The notes below the pieces were generated by a model. The model was not told the DNA's origin. It saw only the letters and a program-made list of their open reading frames with translations, and searched no databases. The position numbers and the translations under genes were made by a program. DNA of 64,000 nucleotides from CAG-411 sp050875145 (lineage in GTDB: Bacteria > Bacillota > Clostridia > Lachnospirales > Lachnospiraceae), in NCBI GenBank assembly GCA_050875145.1, contig JBNMLH010000001.1, forward strand, positions 62,001-126,000, in the 5' to 3' direction. Positions 8,194 through 17,671 of this stretch are shown here, piece after piece. How positions within the stretch are numbered: position 1 is the stretch's first letter; every line of letters starts with the position of its first letter.

Positions 8194-9456
8194 CTATTCT
8201 GTCGCTGTAATATTCTTAACAAGTTCATCCATAATTTTCTGCACTGATGAGCCTTCTGTACTTCCCTTTGCCATCTTAGCACCGAACTCTGCTACAGGTT
8301 CCCAGTATTTTCCTCCAATACGCTGTAGACTACCATAATCAGACTGCTCTAACAGTGCCTTGATTGCCACATTTTGTTTTACTGCATCTGTTTCAGACGC
8401 TTTAGCATTCGCTGGACCCTGTCCACGCTTTTCAAAACGAAGTTCCTGATTTTCCTGACTTGTAATCCACTCCGCTAATTTTGTAGCCCAACTTACTTGT
8501 TTAGAATTTGAATTTACACCAACCATCTTATATCCTACATAAGATCCTAACTGTACCTGCTTATCTCCCACTGTATAAGTTGGAAGTTTTGTAGCTGCAT
8601 AATTACTTCCCCAAGCTTCTTTCAAACGATCCGCAAGCCATACACCACTAACACCTGCAATTACACTTCCATCTTTTGCACCATTGGCTAATACGTCATC
8701 ATTTCCCTCTTTAAAACCTTTTGACTTAGCAATTCGCATCATGCTCTCGGCAACATCTACACCTTTAATATCACCTTTTTTGCTATTCCATGTACAATAA
8801 TTTGTAATTCCGTCATCGTTTAATCCCACTTTTAAACCAGTATTTGCAAAGAACGAATATAAATACCAGCCAGAATTCCAATCCATCGTTACTTTCTTTC
8901 CTTTTGCAGCCGCCTTTTCAAGCATTTTATCTAAACTCTGCAAATCACTATCGGAAAAATAACTCTTATTGTAATACATAAAGTATCCATTATCCGCAGT
9001 CAACGGATATGCATACAATGTATCGTTAATGGAAGCCGCCTGCACAGCTCCATCTAAAGAAGCTTCTTTAATCTTTTCTGCATCCTCAACCGGCTTTAAA
9101 ACTCCAGCTGCCGCTAATGCTGTCAACTGATCGTCTACAAATGTAAATACATCTGCACATTCGGAAACATCTCCAAGTGCCGAATCTTTACAATCCGCTT
9201 CACTTTGAGCAGAAATGGTAATATTAAACTTTGCTTCACCTTTGTATTTTTCCTGAAAGCTGTCTACAATTTCCTTTAATAGTTCCTGATCTTCTTTCGC
9301 TCCCCAGACAGTCAATTCTACATTTTTGTCATCGCCTTTTTTTTCATCTAAACTTGACAATTTCAAGTCTTTCTTTTCCGTACTCTGACCACAACCGGCA
9401 CACATCATACCTGCCAAACTGACCGCCAAAAAGCTACAAATCATCTGTTTCTTCAT
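8194..9456 (-). CDS. Extracellular sugar-binding lipoprotein (ABC substrate-binding family)
   Basis: 420 residues. The signal peptide ends in a Cys-rich lipobox-like AGC with Cys22. The fold signature is that of family 1 carbohydrate-binding proteins: ELTVWGAKEDQELLKE at the mature N terminus, YAYPLTADNGYFMYYNKS and a C-terminal GGKYWEPVAEFG. The similarity is to maltodextrin binders, judged by pattern only. No permease or ATPase gene is adjacent. Instead the gene is paired with a chemoreceptor and lies between it and a pullulanase gene, so sensing of maltodextrins released by the pullulanase is the simplest reading. An alternative is that it also serves a transporter encoded elsewhere. Confidence 0.85.
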   Translation of the reverse strand: MKKQMICSFLAVSLAGMMCAGCGQSTEKKDLKLSSLDEKKGDDKNVELTVWGAKEDQELLKEIVDSFQEKYKGEAKFNITISAQSEADCKDSALGDVSECADVFTFVDDQLTALAAAGVLKPVEDAEKIKEASLDGAVQAASINDTLYAYPLTADNGYFMYYNKSYFSDSDLQSLDKMLEKAAAKGKKVTMDWNSGWYLYSFFANTGLKVGLNDDGITNYCTWNSKKGDIKGVDVAESMMRIAKSKGFKEGNDDVLANGAKDGSVIAGVSGVWLADRLKEAWGSNYAATKLPTYTVGDKQVQLGSYVGYKMVGVNSNSKQVSWATKLAEWITSQENQELRFEKRGQGPANAKASETDAVKQNVAIKALLEQSDYGSLQRIGGKYWEPVAEFGAKMAKGSTEGSSVQKIMDELVKNITATE

Positions 9457-9541
9457 ATCCGATCCCCCTTGAAAAAGTTTGCCCCCTAATCCCTTTTCTT
9501 TTTTTGGACAAGGCTCTTTTATTATTAGTAATTTTTACTAT

Positions 9542-9570
9542 ATTTTATCCCTGTTTAGCATTAATTTCAA
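9542..9570 (-). promoter_or_regulatory. Promoter of the binding protein / chemoreceptor pair
   Basis: Minus strand: -35 TTGAAA (9565-9570), 17-base spacer, -10 TAAAAT (9542-9547). The ribosome site for the binding protein is AAGGGGGATC, just before its ATG at 9456. Confidence 0.5.
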
Positions 9571-9655
9571 CTATATTTTGTTAATAATAACCATAAAAAT
9601 ATTACTTTTTCTTTAAAACTTTTTTAATTTTCAAAAAACTTTATTTATTTCACAT

Positions 9656-12600
9656 TTACTCGGCTTTTTCCTTTCTTCCTATCCTTTCTTTGTTATTATG
9701 GAAGAAGAAAATGCAAATCAACAGGATAAGAACTACAATCCCTATACTCAAATAAATACAAATATCCGTCTTTTGAATCACCTTTAATGCTTTCGATTTC
9801 TGGCTTTCCTTTACCAAAACCACAGTAGAAATTTTATCTACATGCACACTTCCTGTAACCTCTTCGATTGGTTCTGTCCCAGCTTTTTCGCCATTGATAT
9901 ATATACTCCATGTATCTTTATCTGGTAATGCAATCTCTACATCTTCTGCATTTCCATTGTGTACTACCATAATTTCTTCTGCTACTTCTCCGTTCGGACT
10001 ATTTTCAATCGTATACGCAATGACATTTCCTTTTCCAGATGTATCCTGAAAAACCAGATTATCTTGTACATCTTCCGCCTCTGTCATCCGCAATCCCTTA
10101 TGTTCCTTTCGAAAAGCAATCAGTCCCTTATAGTATTCATACACATCCTTATGTTCTGAAAGAGTATCCCATTTCAAGCTATTTACAGAGTCTGGCAGGT
10201 TGTAGCTGTTCGCCGAATATTTTTCCTCTTTATTTTTGACAGGCTTAGAACGAAGAAATTCTTCCCCCGCCTGCAAGAATGGCGTTCCCTGAGAAGTAAA
10301 CGTAATCGCCGCAGCTAATTTATTCATCGCTATTTTATCCTTCTTTGATGCATTCGGAACCGATACCTGCAATTTATCCCACAAGGTAAGATTATCATGG
10401 CATGATACATAATTAATACACTGTGTCGGATTATTCGCCCATGCTTTTTCTGATTTTGTTAGTTTTTCCGTAGCAATCTGCGGATGTGTAACTGCTCCTA
10501 CAATTCCAAGCTTTACATCCTCTATGTACGCGTTGTTTCCAGAAATAAAACCAGTATCTTTTTCATCAAATACATTTCCCTTTAGACCATCACGAAAATC
10601 ATCACTAAATGCAGCAATGCCATCCAATTCTGTCATATTTGCCTTTACTGCTCGAAGCGATTCATCATAGGATGATTCTCCTCCAGTCCAGCCTTCTCCA
10701 TAAATTACAATGTTAGAATCAATCTCGTCTAATGCCTGTCTGACCATCTGCATGGTTTCAATATCATGTACCCCCATCAAATCAAATCGAAAACCATCTA
10801 CATGATACTCCGTAGCCCAATACACAACTGAATCTACAATGTATTTTCGCATCATAGCTCGTTCAGATGCCGTTTCATTTCCACAACCAGAACCATTTGA
10901 ATACGAAGTTCCATTTTTCCTATAATAATAATCCGGAACAATCTTCTGAAAATTAGAATCATCAATATTAAATGTATGATTATATACTACATCCATAACG
11001 ACTCGAATCCCATTCTTATGGAGACTCTGTACCATCTGCTTATACTCATTTACACGTACATTTCCGTCTGTGGGATCTGTAGAATACGAACCTTCTGGCA
11101 CATTGTAATTTTGTGGATCATATCCCCAGTTGTATTGTGCCTTGTCTAATTTTGACTCATCAATAGATGCAAAATCAAATGAGGGCAATATATGTAAATG
11201 TGTAATACCTAAATCTACAAGATGATCTAGTCCAGTAGAAACACCTTCTGAATTTTTTGTTCCTTTCTCTGTCAATGCCAAATATTTTCCTTTATTTTCT
11301 ATTCCCGAACTATCGTCCACTGATAAATCGCGAAGCTGTAGTTCGTAGATAACAGAATCTGTCATTCCAATCGATTTTGGACGTTTTTCTTTGTCAAATC
11401 CTTCTGGATCGGTAGATTGTAAGTCAACAACCATACCACGTTCTCCATTAACACCTGTCGCTCTCGCATATGGGTCCACAGCCTCTCTTGTAATGCCGTC
11501 TACAGTCACACTATATGTATAATAAGTATTTTTATAATCTCCTACTGCTTCATAGGTCCATGTTCCTTTTTCTGACTGAAGCATAGACTGAGAATCAATA
11601 TGATTTTTTCCTGTTCCTTCACTATAAAAATTAATAGTCACCTGAGATGCCGTTGGTGCCCACACTCGGAAATTTGTTTTTTCTTTCGTATAAACTGCCC
11701 CTAAATCATCTCCATTATAATAATAAGCTTTTTCAAACGCCTCTGTAGAAAATGCTTCGCTTACGGATACTGAACTGCTAATATGATTTTTCATATATAT
11801 TGTATAATGCTTGCCCAAATCCAACTCATTTTGTAAAATCAGTGATGCACTATTTTCGTTGCTTGGATTTTTTGACCAAACTTTTGTTAATGGATATGTC
11901 TTTCCATTTTCATCCTTTAATTGAAACTGGTCCACAAGCTTTTCATCAGATGTATCCATAGTATCTGCAATTGAGAATTTAATTTCTTTTGCACTGACAA
12001 AATATGCTTCAGAAATAACTGGTGCCTTTGTTGCATCCTTTCTATTATAATAAACTTCCTTATTTCCCTGTACAATATAAACGTCTAATTTATTCTTTTT
12101 TGCCTGTGTTAAATCAATGATACGATCAGATTCACAATCTTTTGAACCATCTGCCAGCGTAATCTGCAATCCCGCTGTCTTTGCCTTTTTTTTATTTAAA
12201 AAACCAATTTGAAACACAGCACCAAACTTATCCTTCTTTTGCACATCATATGTCCCGCCGTCTTCTTTTTCCAACCATGCATATGCCTGTACCTTTTTAT
12301 ATTTTTTTTGAAACGCATAATAATGCACATTAAGTTTTAACGCTTTTTTCTTGTTATATACATCTTGTCGTGCCTTATTTTCCCCATCTAAATTATATTT
12401 CGATGCCCCCTCTGGTACTTTTGTAGAAATCTTTTTTTCACCACTGGTCAACCAGATTTCAGTCACTCCATTTTTCGTATCTACAAAACGATCTTCCTCT
12501 ACATCCTTCTTTTCCCAGTCATTCAAACGAACAATAAAACCAACCTTTCCAGACTGTGTCAACTTGCAAACCGCAACTTTTCCATAGCTGTCCTCAGCAG

Positions 12601-12802
12601 AAAAATCCACCTGCTTTCCTTCTTTTCCATCTTCCCATACCCATACATTCCATCCATTATAGTCACCATCTTCACGTCCCCCATAATGAATTATCAAGGT
12701 ATTTTCTGCTGCCTTAATCGTAGTTACCGGTACGGTTTTTCCAAACACAAATGAAATTGTCAATAACATAGCAAGCAGCATAGCTACTCTCTTTTTTCCC
12801 AT
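9656..12802 (-). CDS. pulA: Membrane-anchored type I pullulanase (GH13, CBM41)
   Basis: 1048 residues from the ATG at 12802, which has AAAGGAGA upstream; the frame extends 30 codons further without a ribosome site. Order: signal peptide (1-31); two pullulanase-associated CBM41-like domains (about 35-125 and 155-250); an Ig-like region; a CBM48 N-domain (about 360-460); the GH13 barrel. The pullulanase hallmark YNWGYDP is at 557-563. Region I DVVYNH is at 604-609, nucleophile Asp674 in GFRFD, acid/base Glu703 in YGEGW, and SCHDN carries Asp803. The enzyme cleaves alpha-1,6 bonds of pullulan, amylopectin and limit dextrins. A C-terminal membrane helix (about the last 40 residues) followed by a Lys/Arg/Glu tail anchors it to the cell, unlike secreted forms. 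Confidence 0.95.
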   Translation of the reverse strand: MGKKRVAMLLAMLLTISFVFGKTVPVTTIKAAENTLIIHYGGREDGDYNGWNVWVWEDGKEGKQVDFSAEDSYGKVAVCKLTQSGKVGFIVRLNDWEKKDVEEDRFVDTKNGVTEIWLTSGEKKISTKVPEGASKYNLDGENKARQDVYNKKKALKLNVHYYAFQKKYKKVQAYAWLEKEDGGTYDVQKKDKFGAVFQIGFLNKKKAKTAGLQITLADGSKDCESDRIIDLTQAKKNKLDVYIVQGNKEVYYNRKDATKAPVISEAYFVSAKEIKFSIADTMDTSDEKLVDQFQLKDENGKTYPLTKVWSKNPSNENSASLILQNELDLGKHYTIYMKNHISSSVSVSEAFSTEAFEKAYYYNGDDLGAVYTKEKTNFRVWAPTASQVTINFYSEGTGKNHIDSQSMLQSEKGTWTYEAVGDYKNTYYTYSVTVDGITREAVDPYARATGVNGERGMVVDLQSTDPEGFDKEKRPKSIGMTDSVIYELQLRDLSVDDSSGIENKGKYLALTEKGTKNSEGVSTGLDHLVDLGITHLHILPSFDFASIDESKLDKAQYNWGYDPQNYNVPEGSYSTDPTDGNVRVNEYKQMVQSLHKNGIRVVMDVVYNHTFNIDDSNFQKIVPDYYYRKNGTSYSNGSGCGNETASERAMMRKYIVDSVVYWATEYHVDGFRFDLMGVHDIETMQMVRQALDEIDSNIVIYGEGWTGGESSYDESLRAVKANMTELDGIAAFSDDFRDGLKGNVFDEKDTGFISGNNAYIEDVKLGIVGAVTHPQIATEKLTKSEKAWANNPTQCINYVSCHDNLTLWDKLQVSVPNASKKDKIAMNKLAAAITFTSQGTPFLQAGEEFLRSKPVKNKEEKYSANSYNLPDSVNSLKWDTLSEHKDVYEYYKGLIAFRKEHKGLRMTEAEDVQDNLVFQDTSGKGNVIAYTIENSPNGEVAEEIMVVHNGNAEDVEIALPDKDTWSIYINGEKAGTEPIEEVTGSVHVDKISTVVLVKESQKSKALKVIQKTDICIYLSIGIVVLILLICIFFFHNNKERIGRKEKAE

Positions 12803-13009
12803 TTTTATATTCTCCTTTATATTCCCATTTTCAGTCACTTTATCGGTTACTTTCTCAAATTGAACAAGGTTCAAAGTCAAATGCAGGCACAAACGAATTT
12901 TTCGCTTTTTTAATCAACATATACCTTTCACCATTCTACTTATTTTACCATATTTTATATTAAATGTAACCTGTTGTTTCAGAAGATTAGCAACAAGAAA
13001 TGAGAATCC

Positions 13010-13040
13010 AAAAAAGAGGTACCGCAAATGCGATACCTCT
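13010..13040 (-). terminator. Terminator after rplL
   Basis: Minus strand: AGAGGTATCGC, loop ATTT, GCGGTACCTCT, then TTTTTT. One internal mismatch. It ends the rplJL transcript before the pullulanase gene. Confidence 0.8.
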
Positions 13041-13062
13041 ATCATCTCTTATAAGGATTTCA

Positions 13063-13428
13063 TTATTTTAATGTAACCTTAGCGCCTTCAGCTTCAAGCT
13101 TAGTCTTGATTTCTTCAGCTTCTGCCTTTTCAGCACCTTCCTTAAGAACCTTAGGAGCTCCGTCTACTACTTCCTTAGCTTCCTTTAATCCTAATCCTGT
13201 TACTTCACGAACAACCTTGATAACCTTAACCTTGTTTGGTCCAACTTCTGTTAATTCAACGTTGAATTCAGATTTTTCTTCTCCAGCACCTGCTCCGTCA
13301 GCACCTGCTGCTACTACAACACCTGCTGCTGCAGATACACCAAATTCTTCTTCACAAGCTTTTACTAAATCATTTAATTCTAAAACAGTCATGCCCTTAA
13401 TAGCATCGATAAATTCCTGAGTTGTCAT
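13063..13428 (-). CDS. rplL: Ribosomal protein L7/L12
   Basis: 121 residues, the usual length. N-terminal dimerisation helices (1-35), an Ala/Gly-rich hinge (36-52) and the conserved C-terminal factor-binding domain with VIKVVREVTGLGLKEAKE and GAPKVLKEG. It forms the ribosomal stalk with L10 and recruits translation factors. It follows rplJ by 138 bases, downstream of the L10 leader; L1 and L11 genes are not in this window. Confidence 0.98.
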   Translation of the reverse strand: MTTQEFIDAIKGMTVLELNDLVKACEEEFGVSAAAGVVVAAGADGAGAGEEKSEFNVELTEVGPNKVKVIKVVREVTGLGLKEAKEVVDGAPKVLKEGAEKAEAEEIKTKLEAEGAKVTLK

Positions 13429-13566
13429 AATTAATTACCTCCACTAATTTTATTTAATCTTTTTAATATGTTTCTTACTGAGAAAGAAATGTAATTCATT
13501 TCTTAAATTCTACCGTGATGCTCTTCAAATACCTATATAAGATACTCTCGTCGCACTTCACATAAA

Positions 13567-14061
13567 TTACTCAGCAGCTTCACCCTTTTCAGCAACCTGC
13601 TTGATAACACGAGCAAAGTTTGTAATAGGTGACTGTAAGCTTCCAAGTAACTTGGAAATAAGATCCTCTCTTGAAGGAATGTTTGCAAGTGTTTTAACAC
13701 CATCCACATCATAAAATGTACCTTCAACAACAGCTCCCTTGAACTGTAATGCTTCAGCTTCCTTAGCAAACTTGTTTAACTCTCTTGCTGGTGCTGTAGC
13801 ATCTTCGATACCAAATGCAATTGCAGTAGGACCTTCTAACAAATCATCTAACTGTGCATAGTCAGTACCTTCAAAAGCACGCTTTAATAATGTGTTCTTG
13901 TATACTTTGTATACAACGCCTGCTTCTCTCAACTGTTTACGAAGCTTAGTATCCTGCTCAACAGTTAAACCACAGTAATTTACGATTACAGCAGATTTAG
14001 CCTGTTCAACATGACCCTTAATTTCGTCAACAACTGGTTGTTTTAATTCTACTTTTGCCAT
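13567..14061 (-). CDS. rplJ: Ribosomal protein L10
   Basis: 164 residues. The N terminus MAKVELKQPVVDEIK and the segment SAVIVNYCGLTVEQDTKLRKQLR are typical of L10, with the C-terminal helix that binds L7/L12 dimers. The ATG follows AAGGAGGTAAACCAGA. Expression is expected to be controlled by the upstream leader RNA and its terminator-like hairpin (L10-L12 complex binding). Confidence 0.98.
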   Translation of the reverse strand: MAKVELKQPVVDEIKGHVEQAKSAVIVNYCGLTVEQDTKLRKQLREAGVVYKVYKNTLLKRAFEGTDYAQLDDLLEGPTAIAFGIEDATAPARELNKFAKEAEALQFKGAVVEGTFYDVDGVKTLANIPSREDLISKLLGSLQSPITNFARVIKQVAEKGEAAE

Positions 14062-14224
14062 TCTGGTTTACCTCCTTATAAGATTAACCGCCGATCTGAT
14101 AAAAAAAACCCTTCTATCCAAAGACAGAAGGGTATAAATAATCAAATTTATATTCCTCGGTAGGCGACACGCTTACACCACTAGGGTACCTACTGTCTTC
14201 GGCAGTATTCTGTTACACAGAACA
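14062..14224 (-). ncRNA. L10 leader (autoregulatory mRNA leader of rplJL)
   Basis: Minus-strand leader of about 160 bases between the promoter and rplJ. It holds the conserved core CCGAAGACAGTAGGTACC, GTGGTGTAAGCGTGTCGCC and TACCGAGG, preceded by a hairpin GTTCTGTGTAACAGAATAC. These match the Firmicute L10 leader known to bind L10(L12)4. An intrinsic terminator hairpin (ACCCTTCT / AGAAGGGT, 14107-14132) followed by eight T lies between the core and the ribosome site, so control is probably by attenuation. Confidence 0.9.
14107..14132 (-). terminator. Attenuator hairpin of the L10 leader
   Basis: Minus strand ACCCTTCT, loop GTCTTTGGAT, AGAAGGGT and then a run of T down to 14100. It lies upstream of the rplJ ribosome site. 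Confidence 0.85.
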
Positions 14225-14230
14225 GTAACA

Positions 14231-14259
14231 AGAATAACATACCTATTACAGTTTGTCAA
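14231..14259 (-). promoter_or_regulatory. Promoter of the rplJL leader
   Basis: Minus strand: consensus -35 TTGACA (14254-14259), 17-base spacer, -10 TATTCT (14231-14236). The -35 box overlaps the TGA stop codon of the upstream SPOCS/LysM gene. Confidence 0.7.
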
Positions 14260-15809
14260 CCCCTCGCAAGCAATATTTTGTCACCCACTTCTATTTTTTT
14301 ATCTCCAAGATGATTCAATTCACGAATTGCCTCCTCCGTTGTACAAAATTTTTTTGCCACATCCCACAAATCTTCCTGCTGCTGTACACGATAACCTACC
14401 ATATCTGGTAACTGTTCTATGTATTTTTCATCATAAGTTTCTTCTTCTACGCTGTCCAACATGTCATATTCAATCATTTCAAATACCACAGTTTCCAACG
14501 ACAAAGTCAGTTTTACTTCTGCCTTATCCTTTCCCGATAACATAACTGATAACTGATCTAATTGCGGATGCACTTCAAATATCCTATTTTCCTTTTCTCC
14601 TACACTCTCTATGATATGAGAAAAAGGAACACTCACTTTTATTTCTCCTACCGGCCATTCATCCTGTTCTCCTACATAAATAATTTTTATTTCCACACTG
14701 CCTTCTACCGAAATACCATTATCCTTCCATTCTACTTCGTCTAACTGTATCGTTCCACGACTATGACAAATCTGCAAAATAGGGTTTTTTGGTGTTTCTA
14801 ATAATAATTGCTCATTAATTCTCTTTTGAGAGGTATTTTTCATGACCAGATGACGAAATGGTATTTTGATCCGTTTTAATTGCAATTGTTTTTCCAAAGA
14901 ATACATATCCTGCAAGTAACGCATTTGTTTTTCTTCATATAAGCAAAAATCTAAATTCATGGCAAATTCAGCCTCAATACCACGTTCCTCTCCATCCTCA
15001 TCCTGTTTCACCTGCACATCCTTTGATTGTAATTCTGTATCAATCTGCAATACCATATTTTCTTTGCAGCTTTCACAAGGAATATCACTATAAAAGGACT
15101 GTTCGCCCTCATAATACGCAATTTGATTTTCTTCCTCCTGCGTACTATACATAACAAATAAAAGCATTTCTCCACGAACTAAGATTTTTCCTTCCTGTGC
15201 ACGCATTTCAACCCCATGCAAAGAAATATCATAATATAAAATCTGGTTAATATTAGGCTTACCCGCAGGCAGATGAAAATTCTCCTTTAAGCGTAAAATA
15301 TCTTTTTTCGCTAAGACCAATTCTGTTACATCCATATCCAGATAACGGCAAGGTGCATTTTCTCCATCTTCCTTATCTACCGCAACCGGTTCTTCATATT
15401 CTTCCCAAGCACAGGCTTCAATTGTAACTAAGGATTTTACACTAATCTTTCTAGAATTAATAAGACTAATATTAATATCCTCTAACTCCCACTTTACCTT
15501 ACAATCATTTTCTTCCTGCAGGTTATCCATGTTTATCATTTCATCAAATTCAATTTTCCCCTGTATGCTATGTACCGGAATCTGACTCTCATGGCTAATA
15601 TAAAGCATATCAAAATGTAAAATTCCCTTTACTAACAGTTTTCCATTTAACAAATTAGTTTCTGCGATTTCTACCCTACCCTCTCCTGTAACAATACGCT
15701 CTACGTCAGGCTTTGTGTCAGGCACATTAAAATCATCTTCCAAGGTAACCTGAAGCTTACTTTTGCAACTTCTCCTTCGCATGCGAATATTTTGCTTTTT
15801 TAAATCCAT
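14256..15809 (-). CDS. SPOCS (DUF3794) and LysM domain protein, spore-coat type
   Basis: 517 residues, no signal peptide. The N terminus, DDFNVPDTKPDVERIV followed by VKGILHFDMLYIS, is the mark of SPOCS/DUF3794 proteins. At least two further SPOCS-like beta repeats occupy about 180-460. A C-terminal LysM domain (about 468-515: GYRVQQQEDLWDVAKKF ... GDKILL) would bind peptidoglycan or cortex. Clostridia carry such proteins as spore coat or assembly factors, so its expected place is the forming spore; this is family knowledge, not shown here. The ATG follows AGGAGGACAAGGG. Confidence 0.85.
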   Translation of the reverse strand: MDLKKQNIRMRRRSCKSKLQVTLEDDFNVPDTKPDVERIVTGEGRVEIAETNLLNGKLLVKGILHFDMLYISHESQIPVHSIQGKIEFDEMINMDNLQEENDCKVKWELEDINISLINSRKISVKSLVTIEACAWEEYEEPVAVDKEDGENAPCRYLDMDVTELVLAKKDILRLKENFHLPAGKPNINQILYYDISLHGVEMRAQEGKILVRGEMLLFVMYSTQEEENQIAYYEGEQSFYSDIPCESCKENMVLQIDTELQSKDVQVKQDEDGEERGIEAEFAMNLDFCLYEEKQMRYLQDMYSLEKQLQLKRIKIPFRHLVMKNTSQKRINEQLLLETPKNPILQICHSRGTIQLDEVEWKDNGISVEGSVEIKIIYVGEQDEWPVGEIKVSVPFSHIIESVGEKENRIFEVHPQLDQLSVMLSGKDKAEVKLTLSLETVVFEMIEYDMLDSVEEETYDEKYIEQLPDMVGYRVQQQEDLWDVAKKFCTTEEAIRELNHLGDKKIEVGDKILLARG

Positions 15810-16032
15810 CCCTTGTCCTCCTAGTTCAACACCGAATACTTTAACTGTTCCAAACCTGTAACCTACTTTCTAAACAGGTTTCAAAATGTTATATATTATT
15901 AGTATATGAAATAGGTAATAAAATAGACCAAAAACTGATTATTGATTTAAAAAAGGCAAAGATACTGTTCTCATTACAATACCTCTGCCTTCTCTTATCA
16001 TTCCATCATGATACCATATATAATGCTTTCCA

Positions 16033-16272
16033 CTAACTGCAAAGCGATAACTCAATCTCCTTTGTAAGAATGTCACAATAACTAAAGGACACCTTTTTCT
16101 TACAAAGACTTTCTGCCTTTTCACTGGTTATTACAAATACACTTGGATATGTCTCTGCAATCACGCCATGGGCAATCTCTACTTTTTCTTCCCCACACAA
16201 TGCACGTACACGGACCTCACTTCCTGTATGTGCTCTTACACTTTTTCTAATCTTTGGAATACTAATCTCCAT
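16033..16272 (-). CDS. veg: Veg family protein
   Basis: 79 residues. Ends with the family signature GVIAETYPSVFVI and VSFSYCDILTKEIEL, nearly as in Bacillus Veg (about 86 residues). Veg is a small, highly expressed protein that promotes biofilm gene expression in Bacillus by opposing SinR; the role in this organism is unknown. The ATG follows a purine-rich GGAGGGG site. No partner gene is obvious; the SPOCS/LysM gene lies downstream on the same strand. Confidence 0.92.
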   Translation of the reverse strand: MEISIPKIRKSVRAHTGSEVRVRALCGEEKVEIAHGVIAETYPSVFVITSEKAESLCKKKVSFSYCDILTKEIELSLCS

Positions 16273-16542
16273 TTTAAAACCCCTCCATGTTTTTTCTTTG
16301 CGCTTCCGTACGCTTTTCCCCTTGTTTCTTAAATGGTACCTTCCTATATCTGCGAAAGCACCTTTTGTTTCGCTTACTGCGATTTCACATATCTATTATA
16401 CCTTTTTTTACATTAATTGCAAGTATTTTTTAGTATTTTTGCACATTTTATTTTTATTATTCTTTATTTTTTTAATACTTTATACCAAACAACACACAAA
16501 ACGATACTTTTATTCGCATTTTTCACTTTTTAGCAATAGTAT

Positions 16543-16652
16543 AGTCAAGTGGATATTCGCAATCCACTCTGCTACTTGCTCATAACACTATTAGCTGCTA
16601 TCGCAGCATATCAGAAGGGGCTTGTACCGTAGGGGACTTTCTTGATAGTGTT
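16543..16652. repeat. Structured repeat block, related to 29008-29042
   Basis: 16543-16580 reads AGTCAAG, then a small hairpin GTGGAT-ATTCGCA-ATCCAC, then GCTACTTG. A related string (AGTCAAGGATATTCG, AATCC, CGCTACTT) lies at 29008-29042 directly before the 29044 repeat. Here it is followed by another inverted-repeat unit with ends AACACTAT and ATAGTGTT (16584-16652), an inner hairpin GCTGC/GCAGC and two AGGGG runs. No coding potential. Probably interspersed repeats or structured RNA. Confidence 0.5.
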
Positions 16653-16679
16653 AATATAGAAACGAACTTTTCCATAAAG

Positions 16680-16714
16680 CAAAAAAGCGATGACGTATCA
16701 AAATACGCCACCGC
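16680..16714 (-). terminator. Terminator after the HAD hydrolase gene
   Basis: Minus strand: GCGGTGGCGTAT, loop TTTG, ATACGTCATCGC (two G-T pairs), then TTTTTT. Confidence 0.85.
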
Positions 16715-16737
16715 CCATTATTTTCTTAAATTCATGT

Positions 16738-17553
16738 CTATGCCGCATGAAATACAAATTTTTCTAACACATGTGCTACACCATCTTCATCATTAGATAA
16801 AGTAATAAAATCGGCTGCCTTACGAATGTCTATATGCGCATTGCTCATTGCAACCCCTAAACCTGCATACTGTATCATAGATAAATCATTAAATCCATCC
16901 CCACAGGCAATCAAATCTGTGCTGTCTAAATGTAGCTTTTCTAGTAAACTATCTAAGGATGCCGCTTTATCTACATTCTGTGGCACTAATTCAAGGAAAA
17001 AGTCCTGTGAACGATATAAATTAATTTCATTTCCCATAGCCTTTCTCACTTGTTCTTCCACATATGCAATCTTTTTAGGATCTCCTGTCATAAGACACTT
17101 GTTTACAGGTGTGGAAACTGCCTTTGAAATGTCTGCTACTTTAACCATTGGCATTTTAGTAATCTTTTGTTCAATTCTTCCATAAGGTTCCTGATCATCC
17201 TCGGTATAAATCGTATCTCCTTCATATGTCAGGATATTGATATCATATTTTTGAGCCAATGTATGTAACTTGGCTGTCTGTTCCATTTTTAAAGTCTGAT
17301 TAAACAACACCTCTCCGGTTTTACAATCCATAATACGACTTCCATTGAAGGCTAAAATATATCCGCCATACTTTGCAAGTTCCAATTCTTCTGCAAGTGG
17401 TACAATTCCCTGAGTAGGACGCCCAGATGCCAATACAATCCTTCCACCATGTTTTTGAAATGTAAACAATGCCTCTTTTGTATCTGGCGTAATAATTTTG
17501 TCTGAGTTTGTCAATGTTCCATCCAAGTCAAGAGCTATCATCTTATAGTTCAT
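16738..17553 (-). CDS. Cof-type HAD-IIB hydrolase (sugar-phosphate phosphatase type)
   Basis: 271 residues from the ATG at 17553 (MNYKMIALDLDGTL), with AAAGGA about 10 bases upstream. An earlier in-frame ATG at 17574 with its own GAGGAG site is possible. HAD motif I DLDGTLT carries both Asp; motif II is LASGRP; motif III Lys lies in the CLMTGDPKK region; motif IV is CGDGFNDLSMI. The C2b cap places it with Cof phosphatases that act on sugar phosphates, nucleotides or flavin mononucleotide; the substrate cannot be read from sequence. It is probably monocistronic, with its own terminator. Confidence 0.93.
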   Translation of the reverse strand: MNYKMIALDLDGTLTNSDKIITPDTKEALFTFQKHGGRIVLASGRPTQGIVPLAEELELAKYGGYILAFNGSRIMDCKTGEVLFNQTLKMEQTAKLHTLAQKYDINILTYEGDTIYTEDDQEPYGRIEQKITKMPMVKVADISKAVSTPVNKCLMTGDPKKIAYVEEQVRKAMGNEINLYRSQDFFLELVPQNVDKAASLDSLLEKLHLDSTDLIACGDGFNDLSMIQYAGLGVAMSNAHIDIRKAADFITLSNDEDGVAHVLEKFVFHAA

Positions 17554-17671
17554 TCCCGCACATTCCTTTCTCATATATGCAAAATCTCCTCTGTTACCAA
17601 TTTTCTGTAAAGGATTACTTGTTTTCCTCTGCATTATAAATCCTTTTTTTTAATCTGTAAAGACCTTGCTT

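Larger units (their letters stand above)
16273..16737. other. Spacer with a structured repeat and a terminator
   Basis: Holds the 16543-16652 repeat-like block and the terminator at 16680-16714. The rest is AT-rich; the long frame at 16298-16585 on the plus strand has poor codon content and no ribosome site, and I reject it as a gene. Confidence 0.5.

Noticed and set aside
12964..12973. A single copy of the SARP-type 10-mer ATGTAACCTG upstream of the pullulanase
   Set aside because: Only one half-site, pointing away from the pullulanase gene; a chance match of ten bases is not rare in 64 kb.
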